Of a stretch of 64,000 nt of DNA, positions 28,125-37,268 are shown piece after piece. Source of the DNA: Intestinimonas massiliensis (ex Afouda et al. 2020) (GTDB lineage Bacteria > Bacillota > Clostridia > Oscillospirales > Oscillospiraceae). Location of the stretch: positions 396,891 to 460,890 of the forward strand of contig NZ_LR131148.1 in assembly GCF_900626285.1 (NCBI RefSeq), written 5' to 3'. Position 1 is the first letter of the stretch. The number at the start of each line of letters is the position of its first letter. The notes under the pieces were generated by a model that made no database searches, was not told the DNA's origin, and worked only from the letters and a program-made list of their open reading frames with translations. The translations under genes were made by a program, and so were the position numbers.

Positions 28125-29034
28125 GGTGGATCTGTCCGTCGATCTGGCGGGTGTGCGTCTGAAAAACCCCATCGTGGTGGCCTCCGGTACCTTCGGCTTC
28201 GGCCGGGAGTACGGCCAGTTCTATGATCTCAGCGAGCTGGGCGGGATCTGCGCCAAGGGCCTGACCCTCCACCGCCGGGAGGGCAATCCGCCTCCCCGCA
28301 TCGCCGAGACCCCCATGGGCATCCTCAACTCCGTGGGGCTCCAGAACCCCGGTGTGGACGCCTTTATTGAGCATGAGCTGCCCGAGCTGCGGAAGCACGA
28401 CCTGGCCGTGATCGCCAACATCTCCGGCAACACCCCGGAGGAGTACGGCATTATGTGTGAGAAGCTGTCGGCGGCTGGGGTGGACATGATCGAGGTTAAC
28501 ATCTCCTGTCCCAACGTAAAGGCCGGCGGCCTGGCCTACGGTACCAAGCCGGAACTGGCCGCTGAGGTCACCAGGATGGCCAAGGAGCACGCCACCGTCC
28601 CCGTGATGGTGAAGCTGTCCCCCAATGTCACCGACATCACCGAGATCGCCAAAGCGGTGGCTGACGCCGGGGCGGATGCCCTGTCCCTCATCAACACCCT
28701 GCGGGGCATGCGCATTGACGTGAACACCCGCCGTCCCATTCTGAAGATGAACACCGGCGGCCTGTCCGGTCCCGCCGTACTGCCTGTGGCGGTGCGGATG
28801 GTATGGGAGGTGGCCAATGCGGTGGACCTGCCCATCCTGGGTATGGGCGGCGTGGCCAAGGGCGAGGACGCGGCCCAGCTGATGCTGGCGGGCGCCAGTG
28901 CCGTGGCGGTGGGTACTGCCTGCTTTGCCGATCCCTATGCCCCCATCAAGGTGCGGGACGCCCTGGCGGAGATTGCCGCAAAACAGGGCCTTGACAAGGT
29001 ATCTGACCTGACAGGCGGCGTGCGCCCCTGGTAA
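28117..29034 (+). CDS. pyrD: dihydroorotate dehydrogenase B, catalytic subunit
   Basis: 305 residues, ATG 28117 inside the end of pyrK. FMN barrel with VVASGTFGFG, NSVGLQNPG, NISCPNVKAGG (the catalytic Cys of class 1B) and PILGMGGVAKGEDA. It oxidises dihydroorotate to orotate with PyrK as partner. The overlap keeps the two subunits in step. Confidence 0.97.
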   Translation: MSKVDLSVDLAGVRLKNPIVVASGTFGFGREYGQFYDLSELGGICAKGLTLHRREGNPPPRIAETPMGILNSVGLQNPGVDAFIEHELPELRKHDLAVIANISGNTPEEYGIMCEKLSAAGVDMIEVNISCPNVKAGGLAYGTKPELAAEVTRMAKEHATVPVMVKLSPNVTDITEIAKAVADAGADALSLINTLRGMRIDVNTRRPILKMNTGGLSGPAVLPVAVRMVWEVANAVDLPILGMGGVAKGEDAAQLMLAGASAVAVGTACFADPYAPIKVRDALAEIAAKQGLDKVSDLTGGVRPW

Positions 29035-29048
29035 GGGAAGGAGATACG

Positions 29049-29384
29049 ATGGAGAATACTTATTTCGTATCCTGCTCCATGGAGCAGTGCGGCGATCTGA
29101 TCCACAGCGCCATCGTGGACGGCAGTATCACCGGCGAACTGCTGGACCACTATGTGATCCAGGGCCCCAACGGCCTGAAGTGTGCGGTGATGGTGTATGA
29201 AAAGCACTACTGGCGGGCGGGCAACCGCCTGACCCTCACGGTTACCATCGACAATATGAGCGGCCGTACCAGAGTGCATACCATTGGCGGCGGAGGCGGC
29301 GAGGGCCTGTTCCGTTTTGACTGGGGCGCTGCGGAATCCTTTGAGGGCGTGGTGGAGGAAGCACTGTCGCCCTATATGCTCTGA
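29049..29384 (+). CDS. conserved small protein at the end of the pyr operon (possibly DUF6054)
   Basis: 111 residues, ATG 29049 with a clear AAGGAG, 14 bases after pyrD. It is predicted alpha/beta with a glycine-rich loop (HTIGGGGGEGLFRFDWGA). I believe this resembles DUF6054, but I am not certain, and I assign no function. No terminator separates it from pyrD, so it is probably co-transcribed. Confidence 0.6.
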   Translation: MENTYFVSCSMEQCGDLIHSAIVDGSITGELLDHYVIQGPNGLKCAVMVYEKHYWRAGNRLTLTVTIDNMSGRTRVHTIGGGGGEGLFRFDWGAAESFEGVVEEALSPYML

Positions 29385-29435
29385 GCTCACAGAGCGTGCG
29401 ATTACTTACCAAAGAGAGAGCAGGTATATACAGAC

Positions 29436-30611
29436 ATGACAAGAATCTATCTGATCCGCCATGCAGAGGCGGAGGGCAATCTGTACCGCCGTGTCCACGG
29501 ATGGTATGACAGCCTGATCACCGACAACGGTTACCGGCAGATTTCCGCTTTGCGCGGGCGGTTTGACAATATCCCCATTGACGCGGTATATTCCAGCGAT
29601 CTGTTCCGAACCATGACCACCGCCAAGGCCATCTATGTCTCCCACGGCCTGGAGCTGCATACCCGCCCCGACCTGCGGGAGATCGGCGTAGGGGAATGGG
29701 AGGATGTGCCCTGGGGCGAACTGTCCCACCGGGACGGGGAGCGGCTGTATGAGTTCAACCACAGCTCCCCCAAGTTCCAGGTGGAGGGCGGCGAGACCTT
29801 TGCCCAGGTGCAGAAGCGGATGCTGGATGCGGTGCGGGATATTGCCGAGCAGCATCCGGACCAGACAGTAGCGGTGTTCTCCCACGGTACCGCGATCCGC
29901 AGTCTTCAGGCCAGGATCCGCGGCCTGGGACCGGGTGAGATGGACGGTTTGGGCCACAGCGACAATACCGGCGTCACCTGCCTGACGGTGGATTCCCACG
30001 GCATTTGCCGCCTGGTGTTTGAAAACGACAGCTCCCACCTGCCGGAGGAGATCTCCACCCTGGCCCGGCAGAAGTGGTGGAAGTCCCGGGAGAGCAGCCT
30101 GGCTGACGCCAATCTGTGGTTCCGCCCTCTGGATATGGAGACGGAGGGGGAGCGCTATCGGGACGCCCGGAGCGACGCTTGGCAGGACATCCACGGCACG
30201 GAGATCCCCTGCGACAGTGAGGGCTTCCGGCGGGACGCCCTGCGCTGCTGGTCCCAGGATCCCCAAAAGGCGGTGATGGCCGCTATGCTGGGGGAGGAGT
30301 TTGCCGGTGTTCTCCAGCTGGATCTGGAGCGCTGGGCGGATGAGGGGATCGGCTATATCCCCTTCGTGTACATGTCCCCGGACTACCGGAAAAAGGGCCT
30401 GGGGGTCCAGCTGATCGGCCAGGCGGTGTCCACCTACCGGCCCCTGGGCCGCACCAGGCTGCGGCTGCGCTGCGCGCCGGACAACGGGGTGGCACAGCGT
30501 TTTTATAAAAAATATGGGTTCGTAAAAGTCGGGGAGGTCCAGGGGGCCGGCGGCGTGCCGCTGGATCTGCTGGAAAAATACATCGGCTTTGATACGGACG
30601 AATCGAGGTAA
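29436..30611 (+). CDS. histidine phosphatase fused to a GNAT acetyltransferase
   Basis: 391 residues. Domain 1 (about 1-205) is a phosphoglycerate-mutase-type phosphatase: catalytic RHA at R8-H9, R58, E82 and the second His in FSHGTAIRS (H150). Domain 2 (about 225-385) is GNAT-like: YIPFVYMSPDYRKKGLGVQLIGQAV is the acetyl-CoA strand and loop, and NGVAQRFYKKYGF the C-terminal motif. Both active sites look intact. Such fusions occur in Clostridia; the substrates are unknown. The YgiQ gene starts 2 bases after the stop. Confidence 0.88.
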   Translation: MTRIYLIRHAEAEGNLYRRVHGWYDSLITDNGYRQISALRGRFDNIPIDAVYSSDLFRTMTTAKAIYVSHGLELHTRPDLREIGVGEWEDVPWGELSHRDGERLYEFNHSSPKFQVEGGETFAQVQKRMLDAVRDIAEQHPDQTVAVFSHGTAIRSLQARIRGLGPGEMDGLGHSDNTGVTCLTVDSHGICRLVFENDSSHLPEEISTLARQKWWKSRESSLADANLWFRPLDMETEGERYRDARSDAWQDIHGTEIPCDSEGFRRDALRCWSQDPQKAVMAAMLGEEFAGVLQLDLERWADEGIGYIPFVYMSPDYRKKGLGVQLIGQAVSTYRPLGRTRLRLRCAPDNGVAQRFYKKYGFVKVGEVQGAGGVPLDLLEKYIGFDTDESR

Positions 30612-30612
30612 T

Positions 30613-32556
30613 ATGAACAAGTTTCTTCCCGTTTCCAAGGCAGACCTGGCGGAGCGGGGCTGGGATTGGTACGACTTTCTCATCATCACTGGCGACGCCT
30701 ATGTGGATCACCCCTCCTTCGGCCCGGCCATCATCTCCCGGCTGCTGGAGGCGGAGGGGTACCGGGTGGCCATTCTGGCCCAGCCGGACTGGCGCAAGGC
30801 GGAATCCTTTACAGTGTTGGGCCGGCCCCGGCTGGGTGTGATGCTCTCCGCCGGCAACATCGACTCCATGGTGGCCCACTATACCGTGGCCAAAAAACGC
30901 CGGCATGACGACGCCTATTCCCCGGGAAACAAGGCCGGCCTGCGGCCGGACCGGGCGGTCATCGTCTACTCCAACAAGGTGCGGGAGGCTTTTGGCGATA
31001 TCCCTCTGGTGATCGGCGGGCTGGAGGCCTCCCTGCGGCGGTTTGCCCACTACGACTACTGGGAGGACAAGGTGCGCCGCTCGGTGCTGTTCGACAGCCA
31101 GGCCGACCTGCTGGTGTACGGCATGGGGGAGACCGCCACCAAGGAGATCGCCGCCCGTCTGGCCTCCGGCACCCCCATCGGCGAGATCAGAGATGTAAAG
31201 GGAACGGCCTTTATTGGACGGACCCCCGGCGACTGCGCCTATCCCATGGTGGAGTGCCCCTCCTTTGAGCAGGTGCGCTCTGACAAGCGGCAGTACGCGG
31301 TGGCCAACCAGATCCAGTATGAGGAGCACGACCCGGTGCGGGGAAAGGCAATTCTCCAGCGGCATGAGGACCGTCTGCTCATCGTCAATCCTCCTGCCAT
31401 GCCTCTGACCACGGCGGAGCTGGACTATGTGGCTGAACTGCCCTATGTGCGGGAGCCCCATCCCATGTACGATTCCATGGGCGGTGTGCCCGCCATTGAA
31501 GAGGTGCGCTTCTCGGTGGCCCACAACCGGGGCTGCTTCGGAGCCTGCAACTTCTGCTCCCTGGCCTTCCACCAGGGGCGGATTATCTCCTCCCGCAGCC
31601 ACGAGAGTGTGCTGAGAGAGGTGGAGGCCCTGACCCATCACCCCGGCTTCAAGGGCTACATCCACGACGTGGGCGGTCCTACCGCCAACTTCCGCCGCCC
31701 GGCCTGCAGGAAGCAGCTGAAGGCGGGAATGTGCCGGAACCGGGCCTGTCTGGCCCCGGAACCCTGCCCCAATCTGGACGCCGACCACACCGACTACCTG
31801 ATGCTGCTGCGGAAGATTCGGGCGATACCCGGTGTGAAAAAGGTGTTCATCCGCTCCGGCATCCGGTTCGACTACATGATGAAGGACAAGAGCGGGGAGT
31901 TTTTTGCCGAACTGGTAAAATACCACGTGTCCGGTCAGCTGAAGGTGGCGCCGGAGCACTGCGTGGACAGTGTGCTGGACTACATGGGCAAGCCCCATAT
32001 CGCGGTGTACGAGAAGTTCCGGCGCAAGTACGAGTCCCTGAACCAGAAGTACGGCAAGGAGCAGTATCTGGTACCCTATCTCATGTCCTCCCACCCCGGC
32101 TGCACCATGGAGGACGCGGTGCGCCTGGCGGAGTGGCTGAACAAGTCGGGCCGCCAGCCGGAGCAGGTCCAGGATTTTTATCCCACCCCCGGCACCCTGT
32201 CCACCTGCATGTACTATACCGGTATCGACCCCCGCACCATGCAGCCGGTTTACGTGCCCAAGAATCCCCACGAAAAGGCCATGCAGCGGGCACTGATGCA
32301 GTGGAAGCGGCCGGAGAAGCGGGCGCTGGTGCGGGAGGCCCTCCACGTGGCCCATCGGGAGGACCTGATCGGCTACGGCAAGGAATGTCTCCTGCGGCCC
32401 GTCAGCCGGAAGCCGGAAGGGGAGACCCGCCGGAAGGGAAAGGAGCCGGAGCGGCCCAGCCGCCCGGAAAAGAAGGCCCGCCCGGTAAAAAAGGCAGGCT
32501 GGGCGGCGGCCAAACCCAAGAAGAACGCCCGGCCCCGGAAAAAGCGGCCCCATTAA
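30613..32556 (+). CDS. YgiQ family radical SAM protein
   Basis: 647 residues from ATG 30613 (GAGGT upstream). It carries the YgiQ/UPF0313 N-terminus (FLIITGDAYVDHPSFGPAIISRLLE), a radical SAM CxxxCxxC motif in RGCFGACNFCSLAFHQGR (about residue 305-315) and further Cys pairs (CRNRACLAPEPCPN). The C-terminal 60 residues are Lys/Arg/Pro-rich and probably disordered. The reaction of this family is unknown. It is coupled to the upstream phosphatase-GNAT gene. Confidence 0.92.
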   Translation: MNKFLPVSKADLAERGWDWYDFLIITGDAYVDHPSFGPAIISRLLEAEGYRVAILAQPDWRKAESFTVLGRPRLGVMLSAGNIDSMVAHYTVAKKRRHDDAYSPGNKAGLRPDRAVIVYSNKVREAFGDIPLVIGGLEASLRRFAHYDYWEDKVRRSVLFDSQADLLVYGMGETATKEIAARLASGTPIGEIRDVKGTAFIGRTPGDCAYPMVECPSFEQVRSDKRQYAVANQIQYEEHDPVRGKAILQRHEDRLLIVNPPAMPLTTAELDYVAELPYVREPHPMYDSMGGVPAIEEVRFSVAHNRGCFGACNFCSLAFHQGRIISSRSHESVLREVEALTHHPGFKGYIHDVGGPTANFRRPACRKQLKAGMCRNRACLAPEPCPNLDADHTDYLMLLRKIRAIPGVKKVFIRSGIRFDYMMKDKSGEFFAELVKYHVSGQLKVAPEHCVDSVLDYMGKPHIAVYEKFRRKYESLNQKYGKEQYLVPYLMSSHPGCTMEDAVRLAEWLNKSGRQPEQVQDFYPTPGTLSTCMYYTGIDPRTMQPVYVPKNPHEKAMQRALMQWKRPEKRALVREALHVAHREDLIGYGKECLLRPVSRKPEGETRRKGKEPERPSRPEKKARPVKKAGWAAAKPKKNARPRKKRPH

Positions 32557-32565
32557 AGGAAGAAA

Positions 32566-32610
32566 AAAGGCAGGCACACGGATTGTCCCGTGTGCCTGCC
32601 TTTCTTTTTA
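32566..32610. terminator. bidirectional terminator YgiQ / adaptor gene
   Basis: Arms 32566-32581 and 32588-32603 form a 16 bp stem; T-rich on the plus side (TTTCTTTTT) and on the minus side (CTTTTTTC). Confidence 0.9.
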
Positions 32611-32615
32611 CTGAT

Positions 32616-34064
32616 TTACGGAAGCAGGACCTGGTCCTCGGTGGTCAGCCCCTGGAGGATCTCGGTATACCCGCCGCCGGAGACGCCGGTCTCCACTTCC
32701 ACCTCCGCAGCCTTGCCGTCCCGGAGCACCTGCACCTTGCCGCCGCTGACCGCCCGGGAGGGTACCCGGAGGCAGTCCTCCTTCTGCTCGGTGATGATGG
32801 CCACATTGACGTTCATACCGTCCCGCAGGCCGGTGGTGTCGTCCAGGGAGAGTTCCACGGTGTAGTCGGTGACGCCGCCGGAGGTAATGCCGGTGTCGTC
32901 GATGCGCTCCACCGTGCCGGTATAGCTCCTGGGCTGGCCGCTGTCGTCGGTGAAGGAGATCTGAGCCTGCTGGCCGGGCCAGATCCGCTCGATGTACTGC
33001 TCATTGATGTCGGCGTGGACGCACAGCGCCTCCGGCTGGGCCAGCACCGCCATGGGGGTGCCTGCCGCCGCCATGTCCCCGGTCTTTACCGACCGGGTGA
33101 GGATGACGCCGTCAGCGGGCGCCAGAATGGTGTAGTCCACCCGCTTGTCCTCCAGCTGGGAGAGGGAGGTGCGTGCCGATTCCACCGACAGGGAGGCGTT
33201 GGTGACCGCGTTGGTCAGGCTGTCGTTCTTGATGGTCATCACCGTCTGCCCGGCGGTGACGGCGGTGCCCACCTGGATGGGCAGAGAGACCACCTGACCG
33301 GACTGGGTGGCGTAGATGGACTGCTCAGTGGCGTAGCTGACGGTGCCCGTGTCCATACAGGCCGCGCCGCCGATGCTGGCGGAGGCCACGTCTCCGCTGA
33401 GCACGGTGCCGGGGTTCTGGAAGGAGAGCTCCACATATACCCCCGTCCTGCCGCCGGAGAGGGCGCTGGAGGTGTCATAGATCCGCTTCACCGTGCCGGT
33501 CACCGTCTCGGCCCGGCTGGGGAAGGAGATGACGGCAGAGGCGCCCACGGAAAATCCGGCGGCGTCCTCCGTGAAGAAGGGGACCGTGAGCTTCAGGTTC
33601 TGGCTGTCCACCACCTGAGCGATGGGGGTGCCGGAGGACACGAAGTCTCCCACGTGGACGTTGACGGCGGTGATGGTGCCCGAGGCATAGGCGGTAACCG
33701 TCAGGTCGTCGCAGGCGGCCTGGGCCTGGCTCAGGGCGGCCTGAGCGCTGTCCAGAGAGAGCTTGGCCTGCTCGATCTGGTCCTCCAGGTCCCCTGCGTC
33801 TATGACGTACAGCTCCTGCCCCGCGGTGACGGTGTCACCCTCCTCAATGGCGCAGGACACCACCGTGCCGCTGACCTGAGGGACAATGCTGTAATTGTCC
33901 CGATAAGTGACGGTGCCGGTATCTTCTACTGTGTTCTCTACCGGCCCGATGTCCGGAAAGACGGTCTCCTGCTCCTGGTCGTCCTCGCTGGAGCATCCCG
34001 CCAGAAGAGCCAGGCTCAGCAGACAGGCCAGCACCGTACTCCCGTGTTTTCTGCGATCTCGCAT
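32616..34064 (-). CDS. MacA/HlyD-type efflux adaptor lipoprotein
   Basis: 482 residues from ATG 34064 (AGGGG 8 bases upstream; GTG 34073 is an alternative). Lipobox LLAGC near residue 20. A barrel-sandwich half (SIVPQVSGTVVSCAIEEGDTV) is followed by a short coiled coil and a second lipoyl-like unit, so the module appears twice (about 55-150 and 240-340), then a beta-barrel domain. It links the FtsX-type permease and ATPase encoded just upstream and likely conveys substrate from membrane to outside. Substrate unknown. Confidence 0.85.
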   Translation of the reverse strand: MRDRRKHGSTVLACLLSLALLAGCSSEDDQEQETVFPDIGPVENTVEDTGTVTYRDNYSIVPQVSGTVVSCAIEEGDTVTAGQELYVIDAGDLEDQIEQAKLSLDSAQAALSQAQAACDDLTVTAYASGTITAVNVHVGDFVSSGTPIAQVVDSQNLKLTVPFFTEDAAGFSVGASAVISFPSRAETVTGTVKRIYDTSSALSGGRTGVYVELSFQNPGTVLSGDVASASIGGAACMDTGTVSYATEQSIYATQSGQVVSLPIQVGTAVTAGQTVMTIKNDSLTNAVTNASLSVESARTSLSQLEDKRVDYTILAPADGVILTRSVKTGDMAAAGTPMAVLAQPEALCVHADINEQYIERIWPGQQAQISFTDDSGQPRSYTGTVERIDDTGITSGGVTDYTVELSLDDTTGLRDGMNVNVAIITEQKEDCLRVPSRAVSGGKVQVLRDGKAAEVEVETGVSGGGYTEILQGLTTEDQVLLP

Positions 34065-34114
34065 CAGATCCACCCCTTTTGCTGTGAAGGAACCATGTAT
34101 TTGCTCTGCCGGAC

Positions 34115-36427
34115 CTATTCCACGCTTTTCAGCGCACCCAGCATGTCGATTTCCCGCATTTTCCGCCCGATGACCACGTTGACCGCCAGGGCAAACAGCA
34201 TGGTCACTGCACAGGACAGACCGATGGCCCTGGCGGTGATGACAACCTCCAGGGGCATGGAGGTAATGGAGAGGATCAGGAACCGGTCCAGTCCGATGCC
34301 CAGGGGGATACCCAGCAGAATGCCTGCGGCGGCAAAGATCAGATTCTCGCTGAGCTGAAGATACTTGATCTCCCGCTCGTGGAAGCCCAGCACCATCAGG
34401 GTGGCCAGGCTCCGGATCTGTTCAAAGAAGCTCATGATACCCAGGTTATAGATGACGATACAGGCCAGTCCGCCGCCGAAGACGATAAGAATGTACACCA
34501 CCATGGAGGTGTTTGCCATCTTTTCCACCACTGCGGCGGTGACGGTCTCCCGGCTCTGCCAGCCGTCCACAAAGTCATAGCTGTCCAACTGGGTCTCCAG
34601 CATGGCCGTGTCACCGGCGGTCAGGTAGGCGGCAGTGGGGGTATAGGCCCGGCCCAGGTTCCGCCAGATGCTCCGGCTGACATAAGCTCCGCTGACACAG
34701 CGGTTGACCTCTGCCACCCTCAGGGTGACATAGCCGCTCTCTCCCGTGAAGCGGAGGGTGACAGTGTCCCCCTCCTTCAGTCCCAGGTCGTCCGCCAGCT
34801 GCTGCTCCAGCACCAGTCCGTCCTCCGGCAGAGCCAGAGGAGCGTCGGCGTAGGGGTCATACAGGTGGAGGGATACGCTGTCCTCCGCCACCGTCAGGGT
34901 GGAGGTGGCCCGCTGGTCCTCACTGTACAGCCAGCAGGTGGTGGTCATCTCCAGCTCCGCGCTGGTGACGCCGGGGGTGGTAACCAGACGGCTGTACTGG
35001 CTTTCGGTGACCGAGGTATTCAGATCGGCCATCACGTCATAGCGGTTCTGGTTCTGGGCCAGGGCATTGGAGTAAGCGTCCATGGAATCCTTGATGGCGA
35101 AGGCCATGAACACCAGGGCCATGCAGAAGGCGATGCCCACCACGCAGGTGAACATGCGCACCTTGTTGCGGAAGGTATTGCGCAGGATGTATTTCTGATT
35201 GAAGCCCAGCCGCCGCCACAGGGGGCGGATATGCTCCAGCATCAGGGACCCGCCGCTCTTGGGGGCCTTGGGCCGCATACACTGGGCGGGGGTCTCCTTC
35301 AGCAGGGACCGGGCCACCAGCCAGGCGCTGCCGATGCAGCACAGGGCGGTGAGGCCCAGGGCCTGTCCCCAGGCGGGGAAGTCGTGGACGATGTCGGTGG
35401 GAGGCAGGTCGCAGCCGGTGGCGATGGTCCAGACGATGAGGGCAGAGATGTATTTGCTCAGCAGCGCTCCCGGCGGGAAGCCCACGATGACCACCAGCAG
35501 GGCGTGGAGCAGGTAGTAGAACAGAATGGTCCGGTCGGAGTAGCCCAGGGCCTTGAAGGTACCGATGTCCGACCGGGCGCTTTCGATGAGCCGGTTCATG
35601 GTGCTCACCATCATCAGCACCGCGCACAGGAAGAACAGGGTGGGGAAGAAGGTGAGGATGGGCACCAGATTGTTTTTGGTCTCCATCAGGGAGTAGGCCT
35701 GCTGGTTGTCCTCCAGGGCCAGGATATTGACCACCTTGCTGCCCAGCACGTCGTCCACCTGGCCGCGGATCTGGGCGGTGGACACGTCGTCGGCGGTGGT
35801 GATGCAGATCTGATTATAGATGTGGGAGCCCATCACGCCGCTGAGCACTTCTTCCTTCACATAGGCGAAGCCGTAGCGGGACAGGTCGGGGGAGGGGGTG
35901 GTGGTGTTGACGGGGTAGAGGCACTCCGGGTCCTTGCCCACGCCGCACACCTGCAGCCGCAGGTGGACGCCCAGGCCGGTGAGGGTGATCTCATACCAGT
36001 CCCCCACCCGCAGCCCCCTGGCCTCGGCAAACTGATCGCTGAGGAAAATCTCCTGGTTGCCCTGGGGCAGGCGGCCCTCCGTCACGTAGGGAGTATTGAT
36101 GGCCTGATCCTCCGGCACACCATAGAGAGAGAGGGTGATGTCGCTGTCGTGCCGCTCCTCCGCGTCCAGCACCACCCGGGGCTGCACTCCGGTGACTCCG
36201 TCCAGAGCCTCCAAAGCCCGGCAGTCCGCCATGTCCAGCCCCACGCCGGTGATCCAGTAGTCGGCCACGTTCTGGGTGTCATAGTAGTTCCCCATGATGC
36301 GGTCCACATTATAGATGATCCCGCTGAGGGCGGTATACACCACCACGGCGATCATGGTGATGATGCTCACCGAGATAAGCCGGGAGGCGGTGCGCCGCAG
36401 ATCCCGGAAAAAATTCCTCCAGATCAT
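34115..36427 (-). CDS. FtsX/MacB-type ABC transporter permease
   Basis: 770 residues. One N-terminal membrane segment (about 15-37), a large extracytoplasmic domain, an FtsX core of three segments (about 250-375), a second single segment (about 425-450), another extracytoplasmic domain and a final FtsX core (about 640-760). The duplicated layout lets one chain form the membrane part. It starts 1 base after the ATPase stop and is followed by the adaptor gene, a complete MacAB-like exporter set. Confidence 0.92.
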   Translation of the reverse strand: MIWRNFFRDLRRTASRLISVSIITMIAVVVYTALSGIIYNVDRIMGNYYDTQNVADYWITGVGLDMADCRALEALDGVTGVQPRVVLDAEERHDSDITLSLYGVPEDQAINTPYVTEGRLPQGNQEIFLSDQFAEARGLRVGDWYEITLTGLGVHLRLQVCGVGKDPECLYPVNTTTPSPDLSRYGFAYVKEEVLSGVMGSHIYNQICITTADDVSTAQIRGQVDDVLGSKVVNILALEDNQQAYSLMETKNNLVPILTFFPTLFFLCAVLMMVSTMNRLIESARSDIGTFKALGYSDRTILFYYLLHALLVVIVGFPPGALLSKYISALIVWTIATGCDLPPTDIVHDFPAWGQALGLTALCCIGSAWLVARSLLKETPAQCMRPKAPKSGGSLMLEHIRPLWRRLGFNQKYILRNTFRNKVRMFTCVVGIAFCMALVFMAFAIKDSMDAYSNALAQNQNRYDVMADLNTSVTESQYSRLVTTPGVTSAELEMTTTCWLYSEDQRATSTLTVAEDSVSLHLYDPYADAPLALPEDGLVLEQQLADDLGLKEGDTVTLRFTGESGYVTLRVAEVNRCVSGAYVSRSIWRNLGRAYTPTAAYLTAGDTAMLETQLDSYDFVDGWQSRETVTAAVVEKMANTSMVVYILIVFGGGLACIVIYNLGIMSFFEQIRSLATLMVLGFHEREIKYLQLSENLIFAAAGILLGIPLGIGLDRFLILSITSMPLEVVITARAIGLSCAVTMLFALAVNVVIGRKMREIDMLGALKSVE

Positions 36428-36428
36428 G

Positions 36429-37130
36429 CTACCACTCTAGCTCCTGCACCGGTACCGGGTTGGGATTTTCCGTAAAGGATTCGATCTTTCCGCTCTTCAT
36501 GCGGATGACGATATCGGCGGTGGGGGCCAGGGCCCCGTTGTGGGTGACCACCACCACCGTCTTTTTGCTCTTCTTGCACAGATCGTAGAGCAAGGCCAGG
36601 ATGGCCTTGCCCGTCACATAGTCCAGGGCGCCGGTGGGCTCGTCGCACAGCAGCACGTCGGGATTTTTGGCCAGGGCACGGGCGATGGCGCCCCGCTGCT
36701 GCTCACCGCCGGAGCACTGGGCAGGGAAGTTGCCCATCCGGTCACCCAGCCCCACCATGTTCAGCACCTCTTTGGCGTCCAGAGGATTCTTGCAGATCTG
36801 GCTGGCCAGCTCCACATTTTCCAGCACCGTCAGGCTGGGCATCAGGTTGTAGAACTGGAACACAAAGCCGATGCTCTCCCGCCGGTACTGGGTGAGCTGC
36901 TTTTTATTGAAGCTGGAGATCTCTTTGTCGTTGACAAAGACCTTGCCGGCGGTAGGGGAATCCATACCGCCCAGAATGTTGAGTACCGTAGACTTACCGG
37001 CGCCGCTGGCCCCCAGAATGATGGTGTACTTGCCCTCCGGGATGGTAAAGCTCACGTCGTCCACCGCCCGGATGGTGGTCTTACCCATCACATATTCCCG
37101 AACCACATGTTCCAGCCGCACGCCCGCCAT
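36429..37130 (-). CDS. ABC transporter ATP-binding protein (MacB/LolD type)
   Basis: 233 residues from ATG 37130 (GGAAGGGG 8 bases upstream; GTG 37139 is less likely). Walker [10 protein letters not shown] (40-48), signature [15 protein letters not shown], Walker [13 protein letters not shown] and a switch His in VVVTHNG. It energises the FtsX-type permease downstream, with which it is translationally close (1-base gap). Own promoter upstream. Confidence 0.94.
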   Translation of the reverse strand: MAGVRLEHVVREYVMGKTTIRAVDDVSFTIPEGKYTIILGASGAGKSTVLNILGGMDSPTAGKVFVNDKEISSFNKKQLTQYRRESIGFVFQFYNLMPSLTVLENVELASQICKNPLDAKEVLNMVGLGDRMGNFPAQCSGGEQQRGAIARALAKNPDVLLCDEPTGALDYVTGKAILALLYDLCKKSKKTVVVVTHNGALAPTADIVIRMKSGKIESFTENPNPVPVQELEW

Positions 37131-37172
37131 CGGTGACACCCCTTCCGGCAGTTGGATTTCTTATTTTGTTTT

Positions 37173-37202
37173 ATTATAGCGTTTTTTCACATATTGCGTC
37201 AA
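37173..37202 (-). promoter_or_regulatory. sigma-A promoter for the ABC exporter operon
   Basis: On the minus strand TTGACG (37202-37197), 18 bases, perfect TATAAT (37178-37173), 43 bases before the ATG. Confidence 0.65.
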
Positions 37203-37216
37203 GGCGGGGGGTATAG

Positions 37217-37247
37217 AAAAGCAGCCTGCCTTTTCAGGCAGGCTGCT
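37217..37247 (-). terminator. terminator of pyrG
   Basis: Arms AGCAGCCTGCC (37220-37230) and 37237-37247 pair over 11 bp around TTTTCA; TTTTC follows on the minus strand. Confidence 0.85.
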
Positions 37248-37268
37248 GTGCTTCCAACAGGTTACGAA

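Noticed and set aside
25149..28172. Long open frame (about 1000 codons) on the minus strand across pyrC-pyrF-pyrK
   Set aside because: It is antisense to well-recognised enzymes, rich in His, Gly and Gln as expected from the complement of GC-rich codons, and has no family motif.
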